Source of the DNA: Gnetum montanum
Taxonomy: Eukaryota > Streptophyta > Gnetopsida > Gnetales > Gnetaceae
Direction of reading: 5' to 3'
NCBI GenBank assembly: GCA_015680685.1
Contig: MNCI01034785.1
Coordinates: 371,709 to 435,708 of the forward strand
Length of the DNA: 64,000 bases
Position 1 is the stretch's first letter. Every line of letters starts with the position of its first letter. The translations under genes and the position numbers were made by a program. The notes below the pieces were generated by a model. It saw only the letters and a program-made list of their open reading frames with translations. It did not search any database and was not told where the DNA came from. Positions 33,340 to 43,800 of this stretch are shown piece after piece.

Positions 33340-36168
33340 TGTTGGCACATTTGGCCATTTTATGGAATAGTAAGATTCAAGGGTTTGAGTTTTGTAAGTT
33401 TTAATAACTCACAAGAGCTATCAAAGTAATATTCAAGGGGTGCTGGTATGTTAAAACCTTGTGGGGTAAATTGAAGGTTGAATGAGATGATTGGTATGGA
33501 GTAATTTTGAGGTAAGAATTGGCGTTGAGAAATTTCAAGGACATTATCAAACATCTGTTACCATTCCAAAAATGAAATATATTTCAAAAGATAAAAATAT
33601 GTTAAGGTTATGTTTTTGGAGGCTCGCGATGCTACGAATGCAAAACCCTCACTCACGCAGTACAACAAACTAAACTGTGGAATTCTTGGGCGCGGACTTG
33701 AGGCATACCAAAAAAAAATATTATACCTGCAAATGGAAATTGTAGAAAATCGTGGCCCTAATTTGCTCCAAAAATTGCAGAAAATCACAGCCCTTTTTAC
33801 CGATTTTGTTAACATTTTATTTGGGCATTCTTGGAAAATTTGTGTTTTTTGTTTCGTCGTAAGGGCTTCCGGCAGAGACGATTCAGAAAATGGCAAAGGC
33901 CGGGAAACAAAACACACAGGCAGCGGGTGCACCAGGGCAGGCGGAGATAATAACGACAGCACCAATACATCCATGGATGCAGAATGCATATAATAGAAAA
34001 AAGAGAAGAAAAGCAAAACCCAAATCAAAATCTGCATTTTTCGGTGTTCTGTCCCATGCGTCTCTAAAGGTACTACAGAAAATCTAGGGGACAACCAAAA
34101 GTACAGAGCAAAAATTTCAAAACCGCAATATCAAAAATTGCAGACATTTTCTAGAGGTAGAGGTTAGGGTAGTTGCTGGTTCAGATGGAACACACAACAA
34201 CGTTTCCTAATCCGGCGGTAGGGTTTTCTCCCATGGAGGCAGTTGCTAGAATGCCCTCAATCCAAGAATCAGTTGCAGGATCGATGGCTTTGCCTTCGAG
34301 CTCGTATTTCTGGTATCACGGATTTAATATAAGATAAATTAACCACCGCTACTTCCAAAAGGAATATTATATTAGATTTTTTTATAAAATAATTATAGCT
34401 TAGTAATACTTATGTATTTTAAATTAAAATATGCTAAATTAAAACTTTAAATATTTTACTAAGAAAGACTTACAAATAATTGCGCAATAAAATTGAATTA
34501 GATTACATTAGAAATACTATGAATTACATCTCGACTTATGCATTATACATATCAGCCCATGTATTAAATCCACGGTTACTACCCCATTATTACATGAAAT
34601 AAAATACTTTACTATGAGATATTCATGCAAGGAACATATGGCTATTATCCCTTTAATTTATATTTATCCCTTTCTTTTAGCATTTTTATCTCCTTAGTGG
34701 TTGCAACAATCCAAAATTGTTGTAACTTACCTAACTTGTTGGATAAAAAATCTCCTAGCTTGTTGGGCAAGTAATTTTCTAATTGGATAGTTCAATTACT
34801 TAGGAGTAAAGTTAGCTAGGATATTTAGTAAGTAATCTCCTATTGACTAACCAAGTTACTTGGGAGAGAAGTTAGGTGAGATATTTTTGAATATGTAACT
34901 TCCCTACCTACCTTGGAATTCTATAAAAAGGCTTTAAGGGGGGGAGGAAGGACTTCTTACAACATATCACATTGGGTCTCACACATCATACTTGGAAGAT
35001 TTGTAAAGAAGATTGTTTGCAAGATCTCTTGCTAGAATAAAGATTTCAGCCTCTTTGTCATGGTCTTGTGAGTTATGCATTTCATTTTTTGTTTTGTTTA
35101 AATTGCTTAGCTAGTGGTTTAGATAGTATCATTCTTGGCAAGTAATTTTGGTATTTTTAGATTGCTCTTATTGTTCTTGTTGCCCAATAGAAATTTCTGT
35201 TAAAATTTTGCCATAGAAGTGCTAGTGAATAAAAGACTTAAGAGAATTTTAGTAGTAAATTTCATTATTATGCAACATTTGGAAACTGGCATTGGATTGT
35301 TGGAAGAGAGCCTCTATTTGTAGTCACACCGTGGAACAATTTAGTAGCCAAGAGGGTTTAGAAAATCTTTGGTATTTTAATGGGACTAGAATAGCTTCTT
35401 TATCTTTAAAGTGATTTTCCATGTTATTTCAATCATAAATTGTCAAGTCTTTTAAAAGTTTTGTTTGAATGCAATCATTGACATCTATTGTCTAGTCAAA
35501 GTGGAGTCTCATACGTGGTAGTTTACGCAGCGATTTTTGGTAGCACAATAGGATTTTCTTGAAGATATTGCTTGGTTGAGCCTTGGAAGTTTGAACAATT
35601 CATAGATATTGAATTTGGAATAGCTTTATTGCGAATTGTTTACTCATCTCATTTTACCTTGTTTAAATATTTGATGTCCACACAAATCTACTTTCTTTTC
35701 TGTCTATTTCCATCGAATCTTGCTCTATTTCTAGTTTTCTTGTGGAACTATCTCTCTCTCTGTGGAGAAAATTTCTAGTTTTCTTGTGGAACTATCTCTC
35801 TCTTTGGGGAAAATTAGGAGTAGATTTTCAGAGTTGTGCTTAAATTTTTATGCAAAATTTTACTTGTTACAAGCAGGTATTATAAGGACCACATAGACTA
35901 GGTAGTTGAACAAAATAGGAAACTTTCAATAACTCACAGTACTGGACAAAGTTGGCTAAAACTATTTAAAGTAAGTCATTTGTAGTTCACACACAAAGAA
36001 ATTGTCACATTTCATACAATCGCACTCCGCAACAGCACACACATATACTCACATTAACTACTAAGTTATTTGGAGGTATCTGGGCCTTGGTGTAGCCAGA
36101 GACCAGTAGGCACCTTAATCCTATTCGAGGACACTCGTTGGTGATTGTGTCCTAAACGGTCGCCAACA
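33340..36168 (+). mobile_element. Solo LTR of the 3.3-kb-LTR family, with different U3 cargo
   Basis: Ends are TGTTGGCACATTTGGCC and GGTCGCCAACA. A perfect 5-bp target duplication CTTTT stands at 33335-33339 and 36169-36173. From about 34685 to the end it matches the R/U5 and distal U3 of 20278-23596. From about 33385 to 34680 it is unrelated. The TATA box is at 34922-34928. A 42-bp tandem duplication (ATTTCTAGTTTTCTTGTGG...) lies at 35728-35802. Insertion was followed by LTR-LTR recombination that removed the interior. Confidence 0.9.
33558..34340 (+). other. CpG-rich, gene-like cargo in the solo LTR
   Basis: Contrasts with its surroundings in keeping many CpGs (GGCTTCCGGCAGAGACG, CAGGCGGAGATAATAACG). 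Two short frames have good plant start contexts. One is 33890-34087 (AAAATGGC; 65 codons, MAKAGKQNTQAAGAPGQAEI, then the basic run NRKKRRKAKPKSKS). The other is 34185-34337 (50 codons, MEHTTTFPNPAVGFSPMEAV..., ending SSSYFWYHGFNIR). Neither is recognised. In the second, TTTCTG|GTATCAC could be a splice donor, as if a first exon had been captured. The 178-codon minus-strand frame over this region is probably a shadow. Confidence 0.4.
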
Positions 36169-36173
36169 CTTTT

Positions 36174-36535
36174 AAGCTTAGATTATGATGGGGGATTGTA
36201 GGGTAGCCATCTTGTGACTGGGCCACAATAGTACTGGAACCCCAACAGCAAGTGTTGATGCCAAAAGCCACCACCAGGTTGATGGGCCATGGTAGCAATA
36301 GCTCTAGAAGTTCAGCAAGATGTTAGATGACATCTCCGAAGGATCAGCAAGATGTCAGGGGTAGTAGCATTGCATATGTTCTAGAGGGTGTTCTTTTTTC
36401 ATCGTGAACTACATTCTAGAACTACAACGATCCACCTTGCATCAGCATTGTGCACATTCACTTATTCAAGTGGTGGAAGATATGAGTTGGGAATGTTACA
36501 CCATGAACCCAATTTAAGGTTCTAGTATACGATCT
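36174..36535. other. Internal region of the minus-strand element, no coding recognised
   Basis: Continues the sequence interrupted at 33339. Direct repeats such as CAGCAAGATGT (36312 and 36349) are visible. No protein similarity was found. It lies between the integrase end and the polypurine tract. Confidence 0.45.
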
Positions 36536-36538
36536 AAT

Positions 36539-36785
36539 GTGCTAGTTTAAGATCCCTACGTATTACTGTGCTAGTTTAAGATCCCAGCAGACCACTGTGC
36601 TAGTTTATCGTCGTAGCAGATGGTGGATGGGCAAGTTTAAGGGTCGTAGCAGACCATCTGTGCTAGTTTATCATCATAGCAAAAGTTCTGTGCTAGTTTA
36701 TAGTCATGGCAAACTATCTGTGCTAGTTTATAGTTATGGAAAACTAGGGATGCAAGTTTATAGTCATAGCAAACTATGGATGCTT
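36539..36785 (+). repeat. Tandem array 3 of the CTAGTTTWAGGYC family (about 8 units, 30 bp)
   Basis: GTGCTAGTTTAAGATCC, GTGCTAGTTTATCGTCGTAG, GTGCTAGTTTATAGTCATGG and relatives recur about every 30 bp. The array lies just downstream (in element sense) of the integrase C-terminus. Confidence 0.8.
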
Positions 36786-36794
36786 ACCTTGCTT

Positions 36795-37830
36795 CTTCAT
36801 TAGATGTAGTACAACTTCAAGTATAAATGGTTCACCGAATTTGCAAACTCTCTACCATCCATGTCTACTAGCTTGAAGGCTCCATTCTCATAGGATTTTG
36901 TGATTATGAATGGACCTTCCTAGTTTTTCAAAAACTTGTCTACATGCTCACATATAGCTTTGAGGACTAGGTCGCCCTTTGTTATAGGCTATTGATGTAG
37001 GTTTGCATGATGCTTTTACTGCTGCTTGTCTTGATACCATTCAATACAACCTAGTGTCTATGCACTCTCTTCCTCTAGGGAGTCAAGGTTAATGATTCTT
37101 GACTCATTATTCTAGGCTTTGTTCATGATGCTTGAAAGGATCATCTGTAGTGATGGGACATGTAATTCAAGAGGTAACATCGCTTCAAATCTGTAAACTA
37201 GGCTATAGGGAGTCTTACCTATAGCCATCCTATATGTCATATGGTAGGCCCACAACATGTAGAGTATTTTCTCATGTCATCGCCTCTTGCTGTTGCAAAG
37301 CATTATTTTAAGCAAGTTGATGATGGCCTTATTTTTTTCCTCTGCCTTACCGTTTTCCTATGGGTAGTATGGCAATGAGAAAGATTGCTTAATGTCAAGG
37401 TTGCTACAAAAGGTTCTAGTTTCTGCACTACTAAACTATGGCACATTGTCTATAACAATAGTCATGGAAAGAACAAAACTTCTTACGATGTTGTCTAAGA
37501 TGAGGTGGAAAACCTATTGGGATGTAGTCTTCCTAAGGGGGATAGCGTTTTCCCACTTTGTAAAGTACTCAATGGCAGTAATAATGAAGCTATGCCCTGC
37601 AAAATACTTAGGAGTTCTAGGTCCAATGATATCTAGTCCCCATCATTGGAATGGTTACGTGATCTACGTAGGGTGCAACTCAGTAGGTGACACGTGTATA
37701 AGGTTTGCGTGGTGTTGGCACATATCACATGTTTTGACTTTAGCAAAGCAATCTCATTCCATGCAAGGCTAGTAATACCCTAGGCTTCTAATCTTAGCTA
37801 CCATGGCCCTGGGAGCTATGTCTCCTCCAC
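36795..37830 (-). pseudogene. Integrase of the minus-strand Ty3/gypsy element
   Basis: Integrase inserts the cDNA into the genome. On the minus strand the order is intact. First comes the zinc-finger Cys pair, CDMCQHHANLIHV (about 37720). The catalytic core follows, WGLDIIGPRTPKYFAGHSF, then AIEYFTKWENAIPL, then TIVIDNVP with the second Asp, and ENGKAEEKNKAI with the catalytic Glu. The C-terminal domain reads GDLVLKAICEHVDKFLKN, then GPFIITKSYENGAFKLVDMD and NHLYLKLYY (about 36810-36990). Frameshifts and stops interrupt it (for example the stop after VIDNVP). Length and order fit a full gypsy integrase. The 126-codon plus-strand frame at 37392 is a shadow. Confidence 0.85.
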
Positions 37831-37932
37831 ATAGTCCTTCATGGACCTCGCTAATGATTTTTTGTGCCTCCTCCCCATTGACGCAAGTTAGTAGTATTCC
37901 ATTAAAGGAGCACTTACATAAGGTATTGTCCC

Positions 37933-38980
37933 CTATGAGAACATACTATTTTGTTGGGGTTCACCATGCTGTAGGTAGGCTTTCACATTAACATACCACT
38001 CTTTGGTGTCAGTAACACTTACGGAGGCCATGTTTACTGCTTGGGTGATAGGGTTTGTGCATTTTGTTATCAAATTAGGTAAGGTTGCAAACAGATGTGG
38101 AAGCACATTTAATGCTAGCGTAGCTAAGGCATCGACTACGCTATTTTCACTATGTGGCACATGCTAGATGTTTGTCATGGTGAATTGTTTTAATAATTTT
38201 ATGGCCAAATCATAGTAAGGCTATAAGTGTAAATCTTTACAGGCGTAGACTTCAATGATTTGATTGACAACAAGTTGAGAATCTCCTCAGATTGCCAAAT
38301 GTTGAATCCTTAATTGCTGGGCTACTAGGAAGCCCCTAAGGAGTCCTTCATACTCAACTACATTGTTCATGCAAAGGAACATGAAGCGGTAGGAAAAAGG
38401 TTGAATGTCCGTTGAGGGGAACGTAATGATAGCGGTAGCACTACCACCTCACATGCTTGAGGCATCATCGAAATAAAAAATGGTCTCAAAACTCAATGGC
38501 ATAAGGTTGATACTGCCAACATGTTCAACAGCGAATTCGGGATCTATAGTTGCTTGATTGTTAACAGGTGAGGTTGCAAGCTACGTAGCTATTGCTTGTC
38601 CTTTCATTGTCGACTAGGCCAAATAGTGTAAATCAAATTCCATTGTTATTAATTTCAATTGGGCTATCCTTATACTTTCATATAAGTTGTTCATGATAGC
38701 TTGAAGTAAGTTTCTTTTGCATATAATGTTCACTTGGCTACGAAACAAGTACTGTCTCCACTTTTATAGTGTGAACACTAAGGAGAGACAATTCCTTTCC
38801 ACTTCGTTGTATTTTTCTTCGTATGTGATTAATGCATGGCTCAAGTAATAGATTGGGATTTTAGGGTCATCTTCTCTTTTTTGGCATAATAGTGCTATGA
38901 TAGATGTGTTTGAGGTGGCAAGGTAGATGTAGAAAGGCTTATCCCTTTGTGTTGGGTAAATAGTTTGGAGGTGTAACATC
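37933..38980 (-). pseudogene. RNase H region of the minus-strand Ty3/gypsy element
   Basis: RNase H removes the RNA template. The N-terminal part (38764-38979) reads RDKPFYIYLATSNTSIIALL, then IPIYYLSHALITYEEKYNEV, the usual connection/RNase H start of gypsy elements. The C-terminal part (about 38110-38160) contains HSENSVVDALATLA, the family's N..ADALA..A motif with the last catalytic Asp. Broken by stops between the two. Confidence 0.8.
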
Positions 38981-39960
38981 TCTTTCTTTAATTCATCGAA
39001 GGCTTGTTGACACTAGGTTGTCTACTCAAAGTTAACCACTTTCTTTAGTAAGTGTTGCATGGGGTGTAACATGTCAGTCAACCTTGCTATAAACCTTCTG
39101 ATGAATTGTATTCTACCTTGCAACCTATGTAATTATTTAAGGTTAGCAAGGGGTGCTAGGTTAACGATGGTCTTAACTTTGCTAGGGTCCACCTGTACTC
39201 CATCCTCTAATACTACAAACCCTAGCATGCATCCAATTTTAATGCAGAAAATACATTTCTTTGGGTTAAGATGGAATTAATGCCTATGAAAATGTTTGAG
39301 GACTACCTCTAGATCTATGGGATGATCGATAGCCATCTTAGACTTGATTGCTATGTCATCCATGTAATCATTGATTCTCTCTAGGACATAGTTAGTAAAT
39401 ATATAGGTCATGGCACATTGATAGGTTGCTCTAGCATTATTTAAATCAAAGGGCATCATAGTGTAACAAAAAGTTCTCCAAGGGGTCATGAACATAGTTG
39501 TTAGCTAATTCTTTGGGTTGATATGAATTTTATTGTACCCCAAGAACTCATCCATAAAGGATAATAACACATGACCAGCCGTAGCATCAATAAGTTGGTC
39601 AATGCTCAACAATGGGAAGTTATCTTTAATCATTTCTTTGTTTAGATCTCAGAAGTCTATACAGATTCATATACCTCCTATTTTTTTAGAGACTACAACA
39701 ATGTTTAATACCCATTCCAAGTAATCGACTGCGTGAATGAAGCCTACTTGGTATAACTTGGTGATTTCATCACATACTACTAGTGCGATTTTTGGTTTAA
39801 TTTTCTGAGCCTTTTGTTTAATCGGTTTGACACGTGGGTCCAATACAATGTTATGTTGTATTAGCCATGGGTCCAAACCCAGCACGTCATTGTTAGACCA
39901 TGTGAATACTCTAATGTTTCCTTGAAGGACTCTAGATATATCCTTTTGCATTTTTTCATC
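38981..39960 (-). pseudogene. Reverse transcriptase of the minus-strand Ty3/gypsy element
   Basis: Copies the element RNA into DNA. The N-terminus at 39667-39951 reads NIRVFTWSNNDVLGLDP, then VCDEITKLYQVGFIHAVDYL and LNIVVVSKKIGG. The palm at 39277-39495 has TPWRTFCYTMMPFDLNNARA and ERINDYMDDIAIKS with the YMDD active-site box. Stops and frame changes break it between 39490 and 39670. The plus-strand frame at 39059 is a shadow. Confidence 0.88.
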
Positions 39961-40240
39961 TAGGAGGGAACTTAGTTTCAGTGTCTTTACTTCCCCCTGG
40001 ATGTCTTTACTGATACTTCAATGAGAGGGTCCTCGATAAAATCCCTAGCCTCTAAGTCTAAGGCTTGAACCAAATGTTTGGGCCAATCTAGGAACATTTC
40101 CAGGGATGCTACAGTGTTAACAATAGATGGATCCTAGTCTATTGACTCTAAGTTTAGATATCTTGCAAGCTTGCCATGAGTACCTATCAAGGTTAAAGGT
40201 GAGTGTAGATCCTGCTGCATGGCAATATTGTTTAACTTGC
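39961..40240 (-). pseudogene. Protease-RT linker remnant
   Basis: The minus-strand frame contains LTLIGTHGKLARYLNLES and LVQALDLEARDFIEDPL, the charged linker that in this group precedes RT. It ends abruptly at array 4. The protease itself is not next to it but 18 kb away (57.9 kb), beyond the antisense gene and the nested element. Confidence 0.5.
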
Positions 40241-40364
40241 CAAAGTAAGAAAAAACCCAGTCAAGTAATATGAATTTGTAGTCATAGCGCATAATAATAA
40301 ATATTTGCAAAAAAAAAAATGAAACATGTAATGATTGTTAAATATTTGATCAAGTTCGCAAGTT

Positions 40365-40675
40365 ACCAGTTTAAGGTCTTGGCAGACCACAAGTGGGTTT
40401 GAACATGTAATAAACTCTACCAGTTTAAGGTTGTGGTGGATTGTTAACAAGTTGTACAGGTATAGTTACTAGTTTAAGGTCTTTGCGGACGGTTAACATG
40501 TTGGCTTCATAGAATGCTACTAGTTTAAGGTCTTTGCGGACCGCTAACAAGTAAGATTTGTGAAATGTTACTAGTTTAAGGTCTTTTTGGACTAGTAATG
40601 AGTAGGCTTTGTAACACGTCACTAGTTTAAGGTCTTTTTAGACTGTGGGGTGTGGGCTTCATACAAGTAGGTTGC
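40365..40675 (+). repeat. Tandem array 4 of the CTAGTTTWAGGYC family (6 units, 51 bp)
   Basis: ACYAGTTTAAGGTCTTKGCRGAC starts at 40365, 40419, 40468, 40519, 40570 and 40621, intervals 54, 49, 51, 51, 51. This is the most regular of the arrays. It separates the RT linker from the promoter of the antisense gene. The short minus-strand frames at 40232-40622 are artefacts of this array. Confidence 0.85.
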
Positions 40676-40831
40676 TAATTTAAGATGGGATGAAATTTTT
40701 AGTTGGGCCCACCTATTTTCAAATAAGAATGCTATGCTATCATAATTTTTCAACACAAAAGTGTTATTCTACATGGGGCATCCCACATTACTTAGGGTGT
40801 GAAAATGGCAAGTTCTTTTCACTGCATCAGC

Positions 40832-40839
40832 TATAAATA
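40832..40839 (+). promoter_or_regulatory. TATA box of the antisense gene
   Basis: TATAAATA inside CAGCTATAAATAGGGG, about 250 bases before a consensus splice donor (CTTG|GTAAGT, 41091). It lies on the strand opposite to gag-pol of the surrounding element. Confidence 0.6.
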
Positions 40840-40864
40840 GGGGTTTACCCCTGGTAAACTTCTC

Positions 40865-43800
40865 ATTTTTGTTGTCAAAGAGCAGAGCCCACATCTAAAG
40901 TGTAGCACAATTGTGCCAAGAGAAAGCAAAACGGGGTAGCGTAGTAGCTGACAACATTTGCAAGTGAAGTAATAGCACCTAAAAGTGAACGTAAGCACCA
41001 AGGACTCGCTAAGGTGGACAAAGTCAAGAACACTCTAGGGTGCCTGACTCAGGCATGCATTGAAGTATGGGAGGAGGCTCCATCTTCTTGGTAAGTTGTT
41101 ACACTGCCTTTGTTGTTTAGATTTCTGCAATTATTATTATTGAAATTTGCATCCTTTGCCACTTTTTTTTGTTGTAATTTTGGCCACTACATTGTCATTG
41201 TTGTTGGTTGGACACCGTAGCTTTATGGATGCTATGCTATAGCTGCATATGGTAAGACTTCGGCTACCATTATCACAACTACCTTGTTGCAAGGATTTGG
41301 GTGAGTCTGGGCAGCTAGCGCATGGCCAGCATAGCACACCACCATTAGGAGGGTTTGGCCATCTGTGTGATTTGATAAATGTGACATGTGTGTATCATAG
41401 TACAACACAAATTATCTTATTTAGCCGAGTTATGGTTGGACGGCTATAGCATAGTGAACTCTTACTTGTCTGCACTTTGTAGTGTTTTTATTGTGATATT
41501 CCTATACATCGTGAGGTCTTTAGATTCATCGCCTTTACTACATTGTTGAATCTGTTATATTGCTACATTGGTAAATTCATCTTTTGTTTAGTTTTCCATA
41601 TTGCTATGCTTGTCATAGTGATGTGTTGATAATGTCATTGTATTGTTGCACGTCTATCTGTTGCTGTTCATTTGTGTCGCTACATGTCATTTAAGAATTG
41701 TTGCATTATGTGAGATTTGATGGCCATGCTATGCTACGAGGCTTTCTTTGTTGTTGGTTTTTTTATTGTGTATATTCTTTTTGTGACTGTGAAATCATGT
41801 TACGCTACATGCAATTAAAATGTAATGCTACATTATACGTTATTAGAGGGTTACGCAATGTGTAAACTTTGCTCCAATATAGTGCTAATGTTTGGTTTTT
41901 CATTGTGTAGGGTCATGTTAAAACCTATTTTGATTATCCTAGAGATTGTAGGAGTCTTGTGCTACATAAGCAAACCAGTGGCCAATGTCCCTCCTCCCCA
42001 CGGACATGTGAAGCAATAGGTAGTCTAGTTCTAGGAGGGTGGACAAGACTTCCTATAGTTTCTCCTCCAGCATTTTAGTGTGCTTTTTTTGTCACACTTG
42101 TTAGCAAAGACAGCAGCCGCAATCATAGAAACCCTCTTGCCCAGGGAAAACCAGGGAATTCTAAACATTTTACTGATGGGTCAATCAAGGATGAGCAAGT
42201 GGAAGGTTCCAACTAGCATCTAAAGAGCCTGATATGCTTAAGTTGGATTTGGAAAATGCCTGAGTATAAGTGCTATCACTTATACAACATATTTTTTGTT
42301 GCCCGTCACATGGGAACCTACTTCCAAAACCCACCTAGAACTGTTTACTATGCTGACGGGTGAGTTCTATGATGGTATTTTGTTATGTTGTGTAATCAAT
42401 GTTATGCTAGACATAGGTGTTAATGGTGTAAATATGCTTATTTTTGCTAGGTTTTTTATCAGCAAGAATGGTCTCCATGGTGACACAGACACCTTGGCAT
42501 TGGCACAGATGGCCCTACAAGACTTTTCCTCTACTGGGAATGTGCACGCCAATGTAATAGTCCAATTTAAGGGTGAGTTCAAAACCTGGTATTCCAAAGT
42601 TTATGGGAAGTGTAAGGAAGTTGGTTGGTTGGATAGGAAATGGGAATCCCTTAGGTTGCTTTCTATTGAAGACATGTTGGTGGATCTCCCACCATTTCCC
42701 ATGTTTTTTAAACCTGGTATGCTAAAGTGTGAATTCTCTCTTACCTGTTTGAGTGATGTTTTTCTTTTGCTAACCCTCTTTTTTTTTTATTTTTTTTGTG
42801 AACTGTTTTAGTGGCAAATAAATCCTAGGAGGTGATGGTAATGGCCTTCAAGCGCAATGACACCAACCTCTTTTTTAAGTATAGGGAGGTGGAGGAGACC
42901 CAGTGTTGGCTCTGCAATGTGGCCCCAACCATGCTTGTCCATAACCTTTAGGAGGCTAGTCTTATGGATTTATTTTTGGCCATTAACCCAAATGTCCCAC
43001 CTACTAAAATTCTTTCTCTAGCTGACTCTTTTTCTGAAAAAGATAACCGCTTCTACACATGTGTTCACGATGTGTGAGTGGTGTTTAACATCAATGAATA
43101 ATTGTTCATGGATATTTTTGGTGTCCCTTCTAATGGTCTCCCCATAGGAGAAAAATATAAGACAGATGCAGGCCATCAGGCGGACATTGAGGAGTGTCTA
43201 GGGGTGGCAAAGGAACGAAAAGGAATCTACACTAAAAAGGCCAAGCTATGGGTGGCCAAAACAATTTACCCTATCTTCTGTGCCCATACCTTCCACAAGC
43301 TACTCTCCCAAGGAAAACTCATTGAAATTGAGCAAGCTTAGATAATGAGGAATATCATGGAAGAGGGAACCTGTTTCAATTGGGAAAAACATCTTTGCAA
43401 AGGGATGCAGGCTGAAATGATCAAGCTTCATGGGAAGGTTGAGTCCCGTTTCAACAAGCATCACACCTTCTTCATAGCTTTCCTACAATGTTTTGCGGAT
43501 TTCTTGCTAGTCTGCAAGAATGGGGTCTAGGTACTACAAGATTCTAACTAGATTTCCAAACCATAGATTTGCCAAGTCTTCTATACCACCCTATCTCAAG
43601 ACCCCCCAAAAGCTATTGGGGAGTCATTTTCAATGAAAACCAGGAATTGGGTGGCACGTAACTTTCGTGCCCAGGACAACCTAGGAGAGGTCCCTCCAAC
43701 AACCACTAGCAATGTGACAAAGGAGGAACGCCTCATTGTAGAGATGGTGATAACCAAGTTGCAATGCAATAGGTCCCTTCTAGTTGGGGAACCTCCCTGT

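Noticed and set aside
33558-34094. 178-codon minus-strand open frame
   Set aside because: It overlaps two plus-strand frames with better start contexts, has no recognisable domain, and its length is explained by locally higher GC and few TA-containing stops.
37392-37772. 126-codon plus-strand open frame
   Set aside because: It is the complement of clear integrase motifs on the minus strand.
40232-40622. Repetitive minus-strand frames (KDLKLVT repeats)
   Set aside because: They are translations of the 51-bp array, whose units change length elsewhere in ways that do not preserve a frame.
40365-40675. CRISPR-like array (repeats of ~20 bp with ~30-bp spacers)
   Set aside because: The genome context is a plant retrotransposon, the spacers are related to one another, the repeats are degenerate, and the period varies between copies.
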